This document shows positions 34,590 through 45,890 of a DNA stretch of 64,000 bases, piece by piece. Positions within the stretch are counted from its first letter, which is position 1. The number at the start of each line of letters is the position of its first letter. Source of the DNA: Polytrichum commune (lineage: Eukaryota; Streptophyta; Polytrichopsida; Polytrichales; Polytrichaceae); the NCBI GenBank assembly GCA_950295325.1, contig OX485806.1, positions 55,113,169 to 55,177,168 of the forward strand, in the 5' to 3' direction. The notes below the pieces were generated by a model. That model saw only the letters and a list, made by a program, of their open reading frames with translations. It made no database searches and had not been told where the DNA came from. Made by a program: the position numbers and the translations under genes.

Positions 34590-35421
34590 TTCTCTGGTTA
34601 TATTAACCCCGATATTACCGTCACCACCTCCCCCACCCATTGTGTTGCAACCACCACTAATGGCGCAACCATTACCACCTAATCCTAATCCTCGTATTAC
34701 TAATGTAGTACATATACCCTATTTCCTAGGACGACCATGTGTTGATCCTGATACACATATTGCTAAATTTGAAGTAACATGTGTTGCGAATAGCATTCCT
34801 CCTGCTAAATTTCAAAAGGTCTTTGCCGCCTCTTTGCGGGAAGATGCCTTCGCATGGTACTTAAGGCAACCCGCATTTGCGGATTGGAATGCATTGAAAA
34901 ATGCCTTCCTAGATCATTTTCGACCCTTAGGTTTTGCTTGTAGTTTAAAAGAGAAACTACGAATTATAAGGATGGGTATAAATGAACGGGTGGATAGCTA
35001 TTACGGGCGGATGCAAGATATCCTGCAACGTATGGGAGTTCATCAAATACCTGATAATTTCCTTATGAGTATTTTTATTGGAGGGTTGTATCCAATAGAG
35101 TTGAAAACATATGTAAAGGAAGGTCGTACAACGACATATGCGCAAGCATATGCTCGAGCCAAAATTTGGGAGGAGTGCCGTTTAGAAGATGATTTAGTCA
35201 TCTATACGGACAACACTTACTCAAATAACCCTATACCTCCCCATATGGGAACTTTCCCTATAACCAATCAAAATCAACACTATATAACGGATGTCCATCC
35301 TTCTACTACTTTCACCACACCGATATTTTTTAAACCAATCGGGATGACGACTTCATCCCATGACCCCACCATAGCTAAACATGAAGATGCTATCATGAAC
35401 ATAACCAAACAATCAACATAA
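34590..35421 (+). pseudogene. Ty3/gypsy gag (capsid-like) region
   Basis: The frame from 34642 has the retrotransposon gag pattern: IPYFLGRPCVDPDTHIAKFE, FAASLREDAFAWYLRQP, WNALKNAFLDHFRP and LGFACSLKEKLRIIRM, followed by VDSYYGRMQDILQRMG. It ends in a TAA at 35419, and the same frame continues into the zinc knuckles downstream, so the stop is probably a point mutation. Gag would package the element RNA into cytoplasmic particles. No LTR belonging to this element is seen. Confidence 0.8.
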
Positions 35422-36000
35422 TTGTCCGTTAAGGTCATGAAGGGCGCACCAAAAGGACCCCAAGCTACTAATGAACGTACAAATGTATGGTGCACAAATT
35501 GTAAAGGGCATGGTCATGTAGCTAACGAGTGCCCTACCCCTCAAGGCATACGAATCAAATGCATTTATTGTGGTGGAAGCCATTTAGTTAGCGAATGTTG
35601 GAATTTAAGACCCCAACGTCCTGTTAATCAAATTGAAGATAACAAAAATCGACCATGGCAAGAAGAAAGAACAGGCCCAAGTCCAAATTCCAACTATAAT
35701 CCTCAAAGGAATTTTAATAAACGGTTGGTCCTTATTAATATTCCTAACTGACCTAGTTGGGGTAGGACCAATGGACCCCCCAACTGGAACGAACCTCCAT
35801 ATAATGCTAACACGCGGAATTATAATCCTACTTCCAGTGATAAAAAGAAGATACCTGTATGTTATAGATGTCAAAAATTAGGACATTATGCAAATGAGTG
35901 TCCTAATCCGAGGAAGTCTCAAGATTATGTTCCTCTATGCGAGAATTGTAAGACCGCAGGGCATCCAACAGATGAGTGTCCAGAACCTAAAAATGATTAC
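35422..36000 (+). pseudogene. Ty3 gag zinc-knuckle region (four CCHC motifs)
   Basis: Four C-x2-C-x4-H-x4-C knuckles can be read: CTNCKGHGHVANEC (35491), CIYCGGSHLVSEC (35560), CYRCQKLGHYANEC (35860) and CENCKTAGHPTDEC (35938). The second has one residue fewer in its middle spacing as read. The third and fourth lie in a different frame from the first two, so a frameshift occurred between about 35640 and 35850. Knuckles bind the element RNA. Most gypsy gags carry one or two, so four is notable. Confidence 0.8.
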
Positions 36001-36519
36001 CAGTCAAATGATAAAGACTGGAAGAAAGGCAAACATGTCCGTATTCAAGAAGGAAATGGGGAAGGAGGATCTCGGAATGTTAATCACATACAACATACAA
36101 TCCATCCACATTCCTCATATCCTGAATTCTAGATTAACGCAGTTACAACTCGCTCTAAACGAAGGGTCGATCCTTTACCGATACCCGATGACAATAGTAA
36201 TGATAAAAGTCTTTCATATGACTCTCCGGTAAACTTGGACCCAAATAATACAAGGGTTGTGGACACCTTTGTATATTTAAACCCTCAACGGGAGAGTATC
36301 CCGATACCAGTTGCACCAACTCCAACAGTGGTACAACCAGTACCGGTAACGATACCTGTACCCCAAGCTCAACATGTTACAAATCCCCATTCCATCAAAC
36401 AAACTAAGATGCCTACGATTATGTCACGAACCAAACAAACATCGGTTAGATTTCCCAACTATAACATCATGAATCCCGGAAATGTAAGTAAGAAATCTAC
36501 GTCTAAATGAACCCGAATA

Positions 36520-37200
36520 ATGGAGTTAGTTAATGGGTTACAACATTATGATATAATAAGCGATTTGGATAATATAAAACCCCAAATTACTATGACACAA
36601 CTATTGGCTATAGTTCCTCATTGTAGGAGTAAGTTGAGTTCCTTGATGATCAGAAAGAAACCTAAGATAGTGGATATCCATGACGTTACCCTGGGTAAAG
36701 ATCTAGGAGCCCCCGCAGTCGATGTTATTATTGACGGTGTGTTAATACCAGGTTTTCAAGTTGATACAGGGTCAAGTGTTAACCTAATGAGTGTGGAAAC
36801 ATTAAATGAATAAGGTATAAAAAAATGAACCCGACCCCTAATATCTTGAAAATGGCGGATCACACCTGCACTAAGCCTTTGGGGGAATTACCCCAAGTGT
36901 CAGTAATAATTGCCGGGAAAGAATATAAAATTGATTTTATCATTTTCCGAACCTCGGATGTTGTTCAACCTATACCTGGCATCCTAGGACATCCATGGTT
37001 AATCCTTGCTCAAGCTAAAGAGGATTGGGGCAAAGGGACTTTAACCTTAGGACGAGGTTCAGAGAAAATGGTCTTACTATTGTCTCCTACCCACTATCAA
37101 AGGGAAACCCAAGATGATGGCACGGAGTTTTCTTCGGACGGGTCAGGATACGATACTGATAATGTACTTAGTGAGGCCATACACAATGTCAAAAGTCATT
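36520..37200 (+). pseudogene. Ty3 aspartic protease region
   Basis: VDVIIDGVLIPGFQVDTGSS (about 36717-36776) contains the catalytic Asp of a retropepsin-like protease (DTGSS), followed by VNLMSVETL. After a stop at 36811 and a frame change comes TKPLGELPQVSVIIAGKEY, then GILGHPWLILAQAKEDWGKG, the usual second half of such plant gypsy proteases. The protease would process the gag-pol polyprotein. Confidence 0.75.
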
Positions 37201-37421
37201 AAGATTTGCCAGTCTCACTAGGGATGGGAGAGTATTATTTTCCTTTAGGAGAGGGAGATTCGGATGACGCAATTCTCTAGTGGCAAAAATTTGTTTGTAA
37301 CATTGTTGCTACCATTGCCCCTGAGGAAAATCATCAACCCCAAGCCCTTGGTGAAGGACAACCCCCCACTAATAAGAAACATGAATTAGCACCAACTTTT
37401 GAAGAGGATTGGGAAGATGCC

Positions 37422-38602
37422 ATGTTTTCATCTCCCACTCCGATCAAAAGCTATGTTGCTAAGGACGTGCGTAAAGAAATGAATTTGGGTACGGAGGAAG
37501 CCCCCAAAATCATTAAAATTTATGAGAAAATTTCTAACACCGAATGGAAATATTGGTATAATTTCTTCAAAAGAAATACACAAGTATTTGCATGGACTTA
37601 TAAAGACTTACGAGGTGTACCACCGGAGGTATGTGAACACAAAATTGTATAAGAAGAAGGTGTCGCACCCGTAAGACAAAGACAATATCGAATGAACCCC
37701 AAACACTCCCTTTTGGTCAAAGAAAAAATTGACAAGTTATTGGAAGCAGGGTTCATTTATAAAGTCCCTTATAGTGAGTGGGTCTCCCCCATTGTAGTTG
37801 TACCTACGAAAAATGGCAAATTGCGAATTTGTCAAGACTTCCGCAAATTTACTAGTGTCACTAGAAAGGATTATTTCCCACTTCCTTTCACTGACACTAT
37901 GTTGAATGCGGTAGCAGGGCATACAACATATTCTTTTATGGACGGATTTTCTGGCTATAACCAAATTCAAATTTATAAACCCCACCGCTGGTATACTACC
38001 TTTACCACTGATTGGGGAACCTTTGCCTATATTGTCATGCCTTTTGGACTATGTAATGCACCGGCAACATTTCGAAGGGTTATGACCGAAGCATTCCAAG
38101 AATATTTACGTAAATTTATGGAGATATTCTTGGATGACTTTGCCGTATTCAATACAATGGAACAACATGCCGATTATCTACAAAAATGCTTTGATAAATG
38201 CATGGAGTTTGATATTTCCATAAACGCGGCCAAATCCGCATTTCTAGTTCCGTTCGGTAAATTAGTAGAACATATCGTGTATGAGAGGGGAATAGCTACG
38301 GATCCGGATAAAATCACCATCATAGCGTCTTTACCCATTTCTACTACTGTCTCGGAAGTTAAAGGATTTCTCGGTCATACAGGTTATTACCGCCATTTTA
38401 TTCATGGGTATGCCACCTTAGCCTTGCCTTTGACTGAATTATTAAAACAAACAGATATACCACCAGTATGGACCTCTGCTTGTACTAATGCTTTCAACGC
38501 CTTAAAGCGGAAGCTACTGACAGCTCCAATTCTAATTCCCCCGAATTCAGAAAAAAAAATTCATATCTACGTGGATGCCTCAAATGTGGCCTTAGGCTCC
38601 GC
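37422..38602 (+). pseudogene. Ty3 reverse transcriptase and start of RNase H
   Basis: The frame is interrupted once by TAA at 37650, then runs from 37653 to the junction. RT motifs in order: SEWVSPIVVVPTKNGKLRIC, DFRKFTSVTRKDYFPLP, FMDGFSGYNQI (first catalytic Asp), MPFGLCNAPATFRR, IFLDDFAVF (the YxDD box, here FLDD) and VKGFLGHTGYYRHFI. RNase H begins with IHIYVDASNVALGS and is cut off at about 38600, where an unrelated family A fragment on the opposite strand begins. The catalytic residues seen are intact. The protein would copy element RNA into DNA. Confidence 0.85.
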
Positions 38603-40690
38603 TCCGTTTTCCCATTCATTTGGGAATGCAAGGCCGTGCTAAACCTTAGTTTCATTCCGACCTCCTTAGAGAAATGCATTGAAAATGCACTTGTGAACTT
38701 TGGATCTTGATCCCACACAATCACTCTTGGCAACCCGTGGTGCCTCAAACATCCTTTGAAGAAAGGCTATGCGGTCTCCAACGCGGTTGCGGTTCCCACA
38801 ATCGGCACCATGTGTGCCAACTTGCCAACTGCTCTACCATCAACAAGATGACATCATACCCTTGTGACTCCGGCAAACTTGTGATCAAGTCCATGCACAT
38901 ACTATGTCATGGTCCCGGCAGGATAGGAAACGGTGGCAAGAAACCGCCTTGCTTTTGGTAAGAGGTTTGGTTCACTTGGCACTTCATCCAAGCCTTCACA
39001 AAGTGGGCTATATCCTCCTTTATGCACCGCCAATGGTACCTCTATGACACCATTCTATGGCGGCTTTATCTTTCTCCTCTATGGCTGGCAATAGGACTAT
39101 CACATTCTTCCTTCCAAATGGATAGCCTCAACTTGCCTTGTGGCACATACACCCAACTTTGCTTACACTTGAACAATCCGTCCACCAATTTAACATCTTT
39201 GAGCACCTTCCTCTTGCGAAGCTCACCTAAAAGTTTCTTTGCTTCGGCCCTCGGGGTAGTTAATGTACCCCTCTCGTATCTTGCATCACAAGTTTCCTTC
39301 GCCGGCACACATTAGCCACAAGGTTTGGATGGTTCTCATTGCTTGGAACTCTTCCCGTCTACTTAGCACATCCGGCACCACATTTCCACGGTCCAGTTTG
39401 TGGATCAAATCCACCTTCATAAGCGCCAAACTATCATGTCACTGTAATGACTTGGCGCTCACTTGCGCTTGTATGTCAAAATACTTTTAGGACACATTGT
39501 CTGTGTAGACCTTTTATTTGTGCGACCCAAATAGTGTCGCCACATCTTCAAACAATGCACTACGGCAAAGAAGTTCTTTGTCATGAGTTGGTTGTCTTCT
39601 TTGACAATCATCGAGCTTAATGCTCCCATATACAATGACCATCCATCTTCCATCAACAATCCGCCATTGGTAAGTCACTCACCCCCGTATGCACCTCAAA
39701 AGGTTTGTCAAACTCTACAAATTTGAGCACGGGCGGCGAAGAGAACTTGGTCTTAAGCTCCCCAAAGACTTGGTGATGAGCATCATCCCACTCTTGGAAT
39801 AGCCATTTCTTTCACAAGTCGCACAAGGTCGGACAGTCATCGAGCTTCATGCTTCCATATGCAATGGCCATCCGTTTTGCATCAACATCCGCCAATGGTA
39901 AAGTTACTCGCCCTCAAAAGGTTTGTCAAACTCCGCAAACTTGAGCACGGGCGGCGAAGAGAACTTGCTCTTAAGCTCCCCAAAGGCTTGGTGGCAAGGC
40001 TCATCCCACTCTTGGGATAGCCATTTCTTGCACAAGCCGGACAAGGTTCGACAACCATCGAGCTTAATGCTTTCATAGGCAACGGTCTTTCATTTTGGAT
40101 CAACATCCGCCAATGGTAAAGTCCTTTGTCTCCATGTGCACCTCAAAATGCTTGTGAAAACCCGGAAGCTTGACCACATTTTGTGAAAAGAACTTGGTCT
40201 AAAGCTCTCCAAAGGCTTGGTGACAAGGCTCATCCAACTATTGGGATAGTCATTTTTCTTTAACAAGTTGAGGATGGTTCTAGCAACCTTAGAAAAATCT
40301 CGAATGAAGTGGTGGCAGTAGACGGCTAGGCCAACCAATGACCTAAGCATTTTTTGAGTCAATGGCCAATTCTTCTTTTGGATTGCCTTAACATTCTTCA
40401 TGTTCATCCACCAACTTCATTAGTCACCACATACCTCAAGGACTCAATATCTCATTGAACAAAGTTGTTTTTCACTCCTTGGCGATAACATTTTAAGCAA
40501 CACATTGGTGAATACATCTTTGTATCTCACCCACATCCCACAAATGTGGTTTGGGGAAGGCCCATCTTTCCTAGCCTCCCCATGAGTTCCTTGGAGTTGC
40601 TCTAATTGAACCACGTTCATTATGTTTACCATTTTTCATTTGGTCCATTAAGACCAAATTCAACTTGGGTCCTCATACCATAAGAGTCCT
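38603..40690 (-). mobile_element. Internal fragment of a family A chromovirus
   Basis: In minus orientation it aligns with 50045-52145 of the minus-strand element. It runs from the integrase core (PKFTSAFSMHFSKEV, near 38660) back through the zinc-binding part, RNase H and the duplicated RNase H modules to the pre-RT region. The reading frame is full of stops and shifts. It shows the same RT-core deletion (about 40450-40490) as the two larger copies. At its right end the plus-strand family A LTR starts directly. Confidence 0.85.
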
Positions 40691-41662
40691 TGTTACGCAC
40701 CTCTCCATGAGGAGTGCCGGAAACACCATGGGCACAAGGGGGACCCCGGAGTGACACCCGGGACTTGTGGCGCCGTTGGTGAGAGGGCCCAAGTGATCCT
40801 AGTGTGGGTGAGGGCCCCGGGCGTTGGGAACGCCTCCCACCCACGAAGATTAGGAGGCACAAGGGTAAGGCCATAAGCTATGCGTAGCTCATGGCGTGGT
40901 GATTCTAGGAAGCTCAAGAACACCTCAATCGGAGGTGTGAGCTAGGAGTTATGGCCATTTGAGTGGGGCGCTGTCCCGGGACAGCGCCCTGGTACAGCAG
41001 TGCCTGGGAGTGATTCCCGGGACTGCCAAGGTTCAAACAGGCATAACTTCCTCAATACTTGCCCGAATGGGGCAAGTGAGGAGTCCATCGGCATCTACGT
41101 GAAGCGTAGATGAACATGGAGTGGTTGGTTGTTATGATTAGACAGCATACAAGGAAGTTATGATGGTCTGAAGCTGCTGGGGGGTTCTAGGCCCAGCAGC
41201 TAAAGGAAAATGTCCACTTGGCCCCAACTCTTGGTAGAGAGACAAGAGGTTGGTTGTCGGTGGGGTAGGGGCCCCGCGTGAAGTCCTAGAGGCTTATATG
41301 GGTGAGGTGGTGTGGCCTCACCCACCCGAGGCCGAACGGCAAAGCCTCCATGGGCTTTGGCCTATTGTGAGGCCATAGTTGCCTAGTATGGTTCGGGTTG
41401 TTGTAGTGTTGCTCCGGCAACGCGATGATCAACATAGGATTGGACTTCCATGGATGGAAGTCCACATTGGGGAAATGGGTTACCGATTAAGGGGTGAGTC
41501 CCGAAAGCAAAGTAGGAGGGTTGGTTCCCTCTTATGAACTATTGGTCCGGGGTAAGAAGAGCTATCCATTAGCATGACGGAATGCGAAGGGTTAGCGCTC
41601 GTAACCTTTGCTAGAAACAAAAATTGGCAAGATTATTAAGGGACCTAGCAAGGGTTGCGACA

Positions 41663-41686
41663 CTTGGTATCAGAGCAGGGTTCCAA
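41663..41686 (+). promoter_or_regulatory. Primer-binding site, initiator tRNA-Met type
   Basis: TGGTATCAGAGC (41665-41676) begins two bases after the LTR end. It is the classic complement of the 3' end of plant initiator tRNA-Met, which primes minus-strand DNA synthesis. Confidence 0.9.
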
Positions 41687-42477
41687 TATTTGAGCTAGCA
41701 CTTTGAGGGAGACATGGCTATCAAACCTGAGGGTTATTATGGTGAGCCCGGGGTTTCCAAAAGGTTGTGAGGCTCAAATTGGAACAAAGATCATGTGTAA
41801 ATGGAATTTGACCATACCATTAGTTCTAATGACAATGGTGGGCTTGATGGTGGATTCAGTAAGGAAAATGGTGGAGTCCTTTGAAAGGGCTCCCGCACAC
41901 CTCAAAAAAAAACATTTGGGGCCTAGAATACCGAATGCACCCAAAACCTGGGAGGGCATTAATGTTGGATTGAAATTCCAATTCCAAATGCTTGGAAGGT
42001 ATTGATGTTGGAATGAATTTGGTGGAAATGAGGCGTCCGGGCCTCTTAAGGCGTATATGCGCGCATTTCACACCCAAATGAATTGTACATCTTAGATGAA
42101 CGAGCTTTCTAAGAAATGCATCGTTTTTGGTGGGTTTCAAAAGCGGGTGGTGAATACCAAGTTCAAATTTCCAAAGTTGCCTGAGCTTGTGGCGGGGATA
42201 ATCAAAATTGCCATGAGCATCAAGGCCGATCACCCCATTAAACAATTTGGCGGTGCGTTACAACAATGGACGTTGAGGGGAGATAGGTACCCCGCCAAAT
42301 AATACTTGTGCCGCGAACCGAATGTAAGACGATGGCATTGTGGCCAAGGCTAGTAGCCTTAAGCCGAGGCCAAGTCTTTTGTACCTTGAGGCTCAAATGA
42401 ATGGGAGAAATGTCTCATGTATTGATAAAGAGGCTACCACTTCTTCTTGAGCCCAAAACTCATAAGGGAGTTGGGGC

Positions 42478-43195
42478 TTGCCGATTGGTAGAGCGGGCAA
42501 GCCCACCAAGGTGCGGTTTGGAAAGGGCGATCCGCATCAGACAAAGGAGGCCGCGATGCATGTAACCTTTCAACGTGGGACATTGGATTTTTGTCAAAAT
42601 TTCACACCAAGTGAAATAGATAAAATGCATGTCATTGTGAAGGCCGCCATCTTTGAAACTCACATGATAGATGTGAGGTGCAAGCCGGTGTGTTTGCGGT
42701 GCATTATGATGTGTCATAATGGAAAAAAATTGAAGTTCAAATTAACAATGACTCCTATGGTAGGAGGACCTAAGTTGAATTTGGTCTTAATGGACCGAAT
42801 GAAAAAAAAAAAAAAAACATAATGGTCGTGGTTCAATTGGAGCAACTCCAAGGAACGTATGGGGAGGCTAGGAAAGATGGGCCTCCCCCAAACAACATTG
42901 GTGTGATGTTGGTGAGACACAAGGATGTATTCACCTATGTGTTGCCAAAAAAAAAATTACCGCCAAGGAGTGAAAAATAACTTTGCTCAACGAGAGATTG
43001 AGTTCTTGAGGTATGTGGTGACAAAGGAAGTTGGTGGACGAACATAAAGAATGTCAAGGCAATCCAAAAGGAGAATTGGCCCTTGATTCAAAAGGGCTTA
43101 GGTCATTTGTTGGCCTAGCCAATTAGTACCATAACTTCATTCGAGAGTTTTCTAAGGTTGCTAGGACCTTATTCAACTTATTGAGGAAAATGACT
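42478..43195 (+). pseudogene. Family A pre-RT region joined directly to the RT C-terminal edge
   Basis: A frame at 42478-42822 includes MHVTFQRGTLDFCQNFTP and FETHMIDVRCKPVC, as found upstream of RT in this retroelement group. A poly-A run at 42804-42819 breaks the frame. The LEQLQGTYGEARKDG and KDVFTYVLP stretches follow. At about 42966-42985 the LPPRSE-type pre-RT end runs straight into NFAQREIEFLR, which normally lies after the catalytic palm. Everything between, including the YxDD box, is missing. Confidence 0.8.
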
Positions 43196-43198
43196 ATC

Positions 43199-44035
43199 CC
43201 AAGAGTGGGATGAGCCTTGTCACCAAGCCTTTGGGGGGGCTAAAAAACAAGTTCTCTTCGTCGCCCGTGCTTAAGTTCGCGGACTTTGACAAACCTTTTG
43301 AGGTGCATACGGGGGCGAGTGACTTTAGCATTGGCGGATGTTGAGGCAAAATGGATGGCCATTGCATATAAGAGCATGAAGCTCAATGGTTGTCCGACCG
43401 TGTCCAACTTATGCAAGAAATGGCTATCCCAAAAGTGGGATGAGCCTTGCCACCAAGTCTTTAAGGAGCTTACCACCAAGTTTTCTTCACCGTCCGTGCT
43501 CAAGTTTGCGAAATTTGACAAACCTTTTGAGGTGCATACGGGGGCGAGTAACTTTACCATTGGCGGACGTTGATCCAAGATGGATGCCCATTGCATATGG
43601 GAGCATTAAGCTTAAAGGTTGTCAACCCTTGTGCGACTTGTGAAAGAAATGGCTATCTCAAGAGTAGGATGAGCCTTGCCCCAAAGTCTTTGGGGAGCTT
43701 AATACAAAGTTGTCTTTGCCACCCGTGCTCAAGTTCGCAGAGCTTGACAAACCTTTTGAGGTGCATACGGGGGGGGCGAGTGACTTTGTCATCGGTGGAT
43801 GGTTAACGTAAGATGGATGGCCATTGCATATGAGAGCGTTAAGCTTGATGGTTATCCGACCTTATCCGACTTGTGGAAGAATTGGCTATCCCAAGAGTGG
43901 GATGAGCCTTGCCACCAAGTCTTTGGGGAGCTTGAGAGCAAGTGTGCTTAGACGCCCGTGCTCAAGTTCGCGGAGCTTGACAAACCTTTTGAGGTGCATA
44001 CGGGGGTGAGCGACTTTGCCAATGGTGGATTATGT
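43199..44035 (+). repeat. 229-bp tandem duplication of an RNase H-start module (four copies)
   Basis: AAACCTTTTGAGGTGCATACGG starts at 43291, 43520, 43749 and 43982, spaced 229, 229 and 233 bp. Each unit encodes the stretch WDEPCHQ...PVLKF...DKPFEVHTGA followed by a short spacer. Because 229 is not a multiple of three, successive copies fall in different frames, so the expanded array cannot be translated as one protein. Confidence 0.85.
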
Positions 44036-44059
44036 GTAATTGGATGGCCATTACATATG

Positions 44060-45428
44060 GGAGCATGAAGCTCGATGGTTGTCAAAGAAGACAACCAACT
44101 CATGACAAATAACTTATTTGCCGTAGCGCATTGCTTGAAGATGTGGCGACACTATTTGGGGTCGCACAAAGCAAAGGTCTATATAGACAATGTGTCCTAA
44201 AATAATTTTGACATTCAAGCGCAAGTGAGCGCCAAGTCATTGCGGTGGCATGATAGTTTGGCGCTTATCAAGGTGGATTTGATCCACAAACCGGACCGTG
44301 GAAATGTGGTGCCGGATGCGCGAAGTAGACCGGAAGAGTTCCAAGCAATGAGAACCATCCAAACCTTGTGGCTAATGTGTGCCGGCGAAGGAAACTTGTG
44401 ATGCAAGATACGGGAGGGGTAAATTAACTTACCCGAAGCACAAAAGCTTTTAGGTGAGCTTCGCAAGAGCAAGGTGCTTAAAGAGGTTAAGTTGGTGGAT
44501 GGATTGTTCAAGTGCAAGCAAAGTTGGGTGTATGTGCCACAAGGCAAGTTGAGGCTATCGGTTTTGAAGGATGAATATGATAGTCCTATTGCCGGCCATA
44601 GAAGAGAAAAAGAAAACCACCATAGAATGGTGTCAAAGAGGTACCGTTGGCGGTGCATAAAGTAGCATATAACACTTTGTGAAGGCGTGAATAAAGTGCC
44701 AAGTGAACCGAGCCTCTTACCAAAAGCAAGGCCGTTTCTTGCAACCGTTGCCTATCCCGTCGGCGCCATGGCATAGTATGTGCATGGACTTGATCACAAG
44801 TTTGCCGGAGTCACATGGGTATGATGCCATCTTGTTGATGGTAGAGCGGTTTGCCAAGTTGGCACACATGGTGCCGATTGTGGGAACCACCACCGCGTTG
44901 GAGACCGCATAGCCTTTCTTCAAAGGATGGTTGAGGCATCACGGGTTGCCAAAAGTGATTGTGTGGGATCAAGATCCAAAGTTCACAAGTGCATTTTCAA
45001 TGCATTTCTCTAAGGAGGTCGGAATGAAACTAAGGTTTAGCACGGCCTTGCATTCCCAAATGAATGGGAAAGCGGAGCATGTGAATGGAGTCTTGAAGCA
45101 ATACTTGAGGAATTTGGTGGGGGCGGACCAAGGAGATTGGGCGGACTATGTGGGTCGAGCGGAGTGTAATTGCAATGTAGCCACGCACTTGGCTACCAAG
45201 GGGTGGTCTTTGGTGGTGGCTTATGGAGTGGATGCGCTCCAACCTATTAACCTAGCTCTCGAGGGGGCACATTCAACACTAGAGTTCAACCAAGATGATG
45301 AGGACTTGGCCAAGGATGGTAAACAAGTCTTGGAGATGACCAAGTTGTTGGTGGAGAAAGCCCGAAGGTGCTACGGAGTGCAAATCAATGCCGGAAGACG
45401 CGAAGTGGAGTATGAGGTGGGCCAATAA
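44060..45428 (+). pseudogene. Family A RNase H end and integrase
   Basis: RNase H remnants (HCLKMWRHYLG, SLRWHDSLALIKVDLI) precede an integrase zinc-binding region (LKEVKLVDGLFKCKQSW, then SPIAGH). The integrase core shows CMDLITSLPES (first Asp, near 44785), VIVWDQDPKF (second Asp, near 44965) and MNGKAEHVNGVLKQYLR (Glu, near 45075). All three catalytic residues are present. Stops at 44911 and 45426 and frame changes before 44700 break the polyprotein. Integrase inserts the DNA copy into the chromosome. Confidence 0.85.
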
Positions 45429-45689
45429 GGTGTTGTTGAATGTGGACAACTTCACCTTGCCCAAAGGCCTTACTCTAAAAGTTCATGTCCAAAATTGGAG
45501 CTTCGTTTTCCATTGTGGAACAAGTGTTCAAGGACATGTATAAGTTGGAATTACCGCCGGAGATCAAAGTACATCCGACATTTCATGTCTCTTTATGAAA
45601 GTCATATGAGGACGACACCTTGTGGCCCGATCACAAGCAAGTGATTAGGCCACGTCCCGGCCTTGTGGAGGTCATTTGGAACATGAGGT

Positions 45690-45890
45690 AGGAGGGCATC
45701 CTCAAGTGTAGGAAGCCCAAGTGAAAATGAAAGAAAATGTACAAAGGAGTACTTGGTGAAATGGTGAGGATACCATGAGAAAGAAACCGCTTGGGTGGCG
45801 GCAAGAGACATGGTGAACACCAATGAATTGGTGAAGCACTTTGAAGAAACTAAGGCTAAGGATTCCAATAAAATGAAGCGTAGGCATTGA
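45690..45890 (+). pseudogene. Chromodomain remnant at the integrase C-terminus
   Basis: The stretch KEYLVKW, a stop, then GYHEKETAWVAARDM and NTNELVKHFEE follows the chromodomain pattern of chromoviral integrases, which steer insertion by binding histone marks. It is separated from the integrase core by frame changes. This places family A among the chromoviruses. Confidence 0.7.

Noticed and set aside
42804-42819. Poly-A run as the tail of a retroposed transcript
   Set aside because: It lies inside the family A interior at a place where the other copy has a normal coding stretch (near 52100), so it is a local expansion rather than a retrocopy end.
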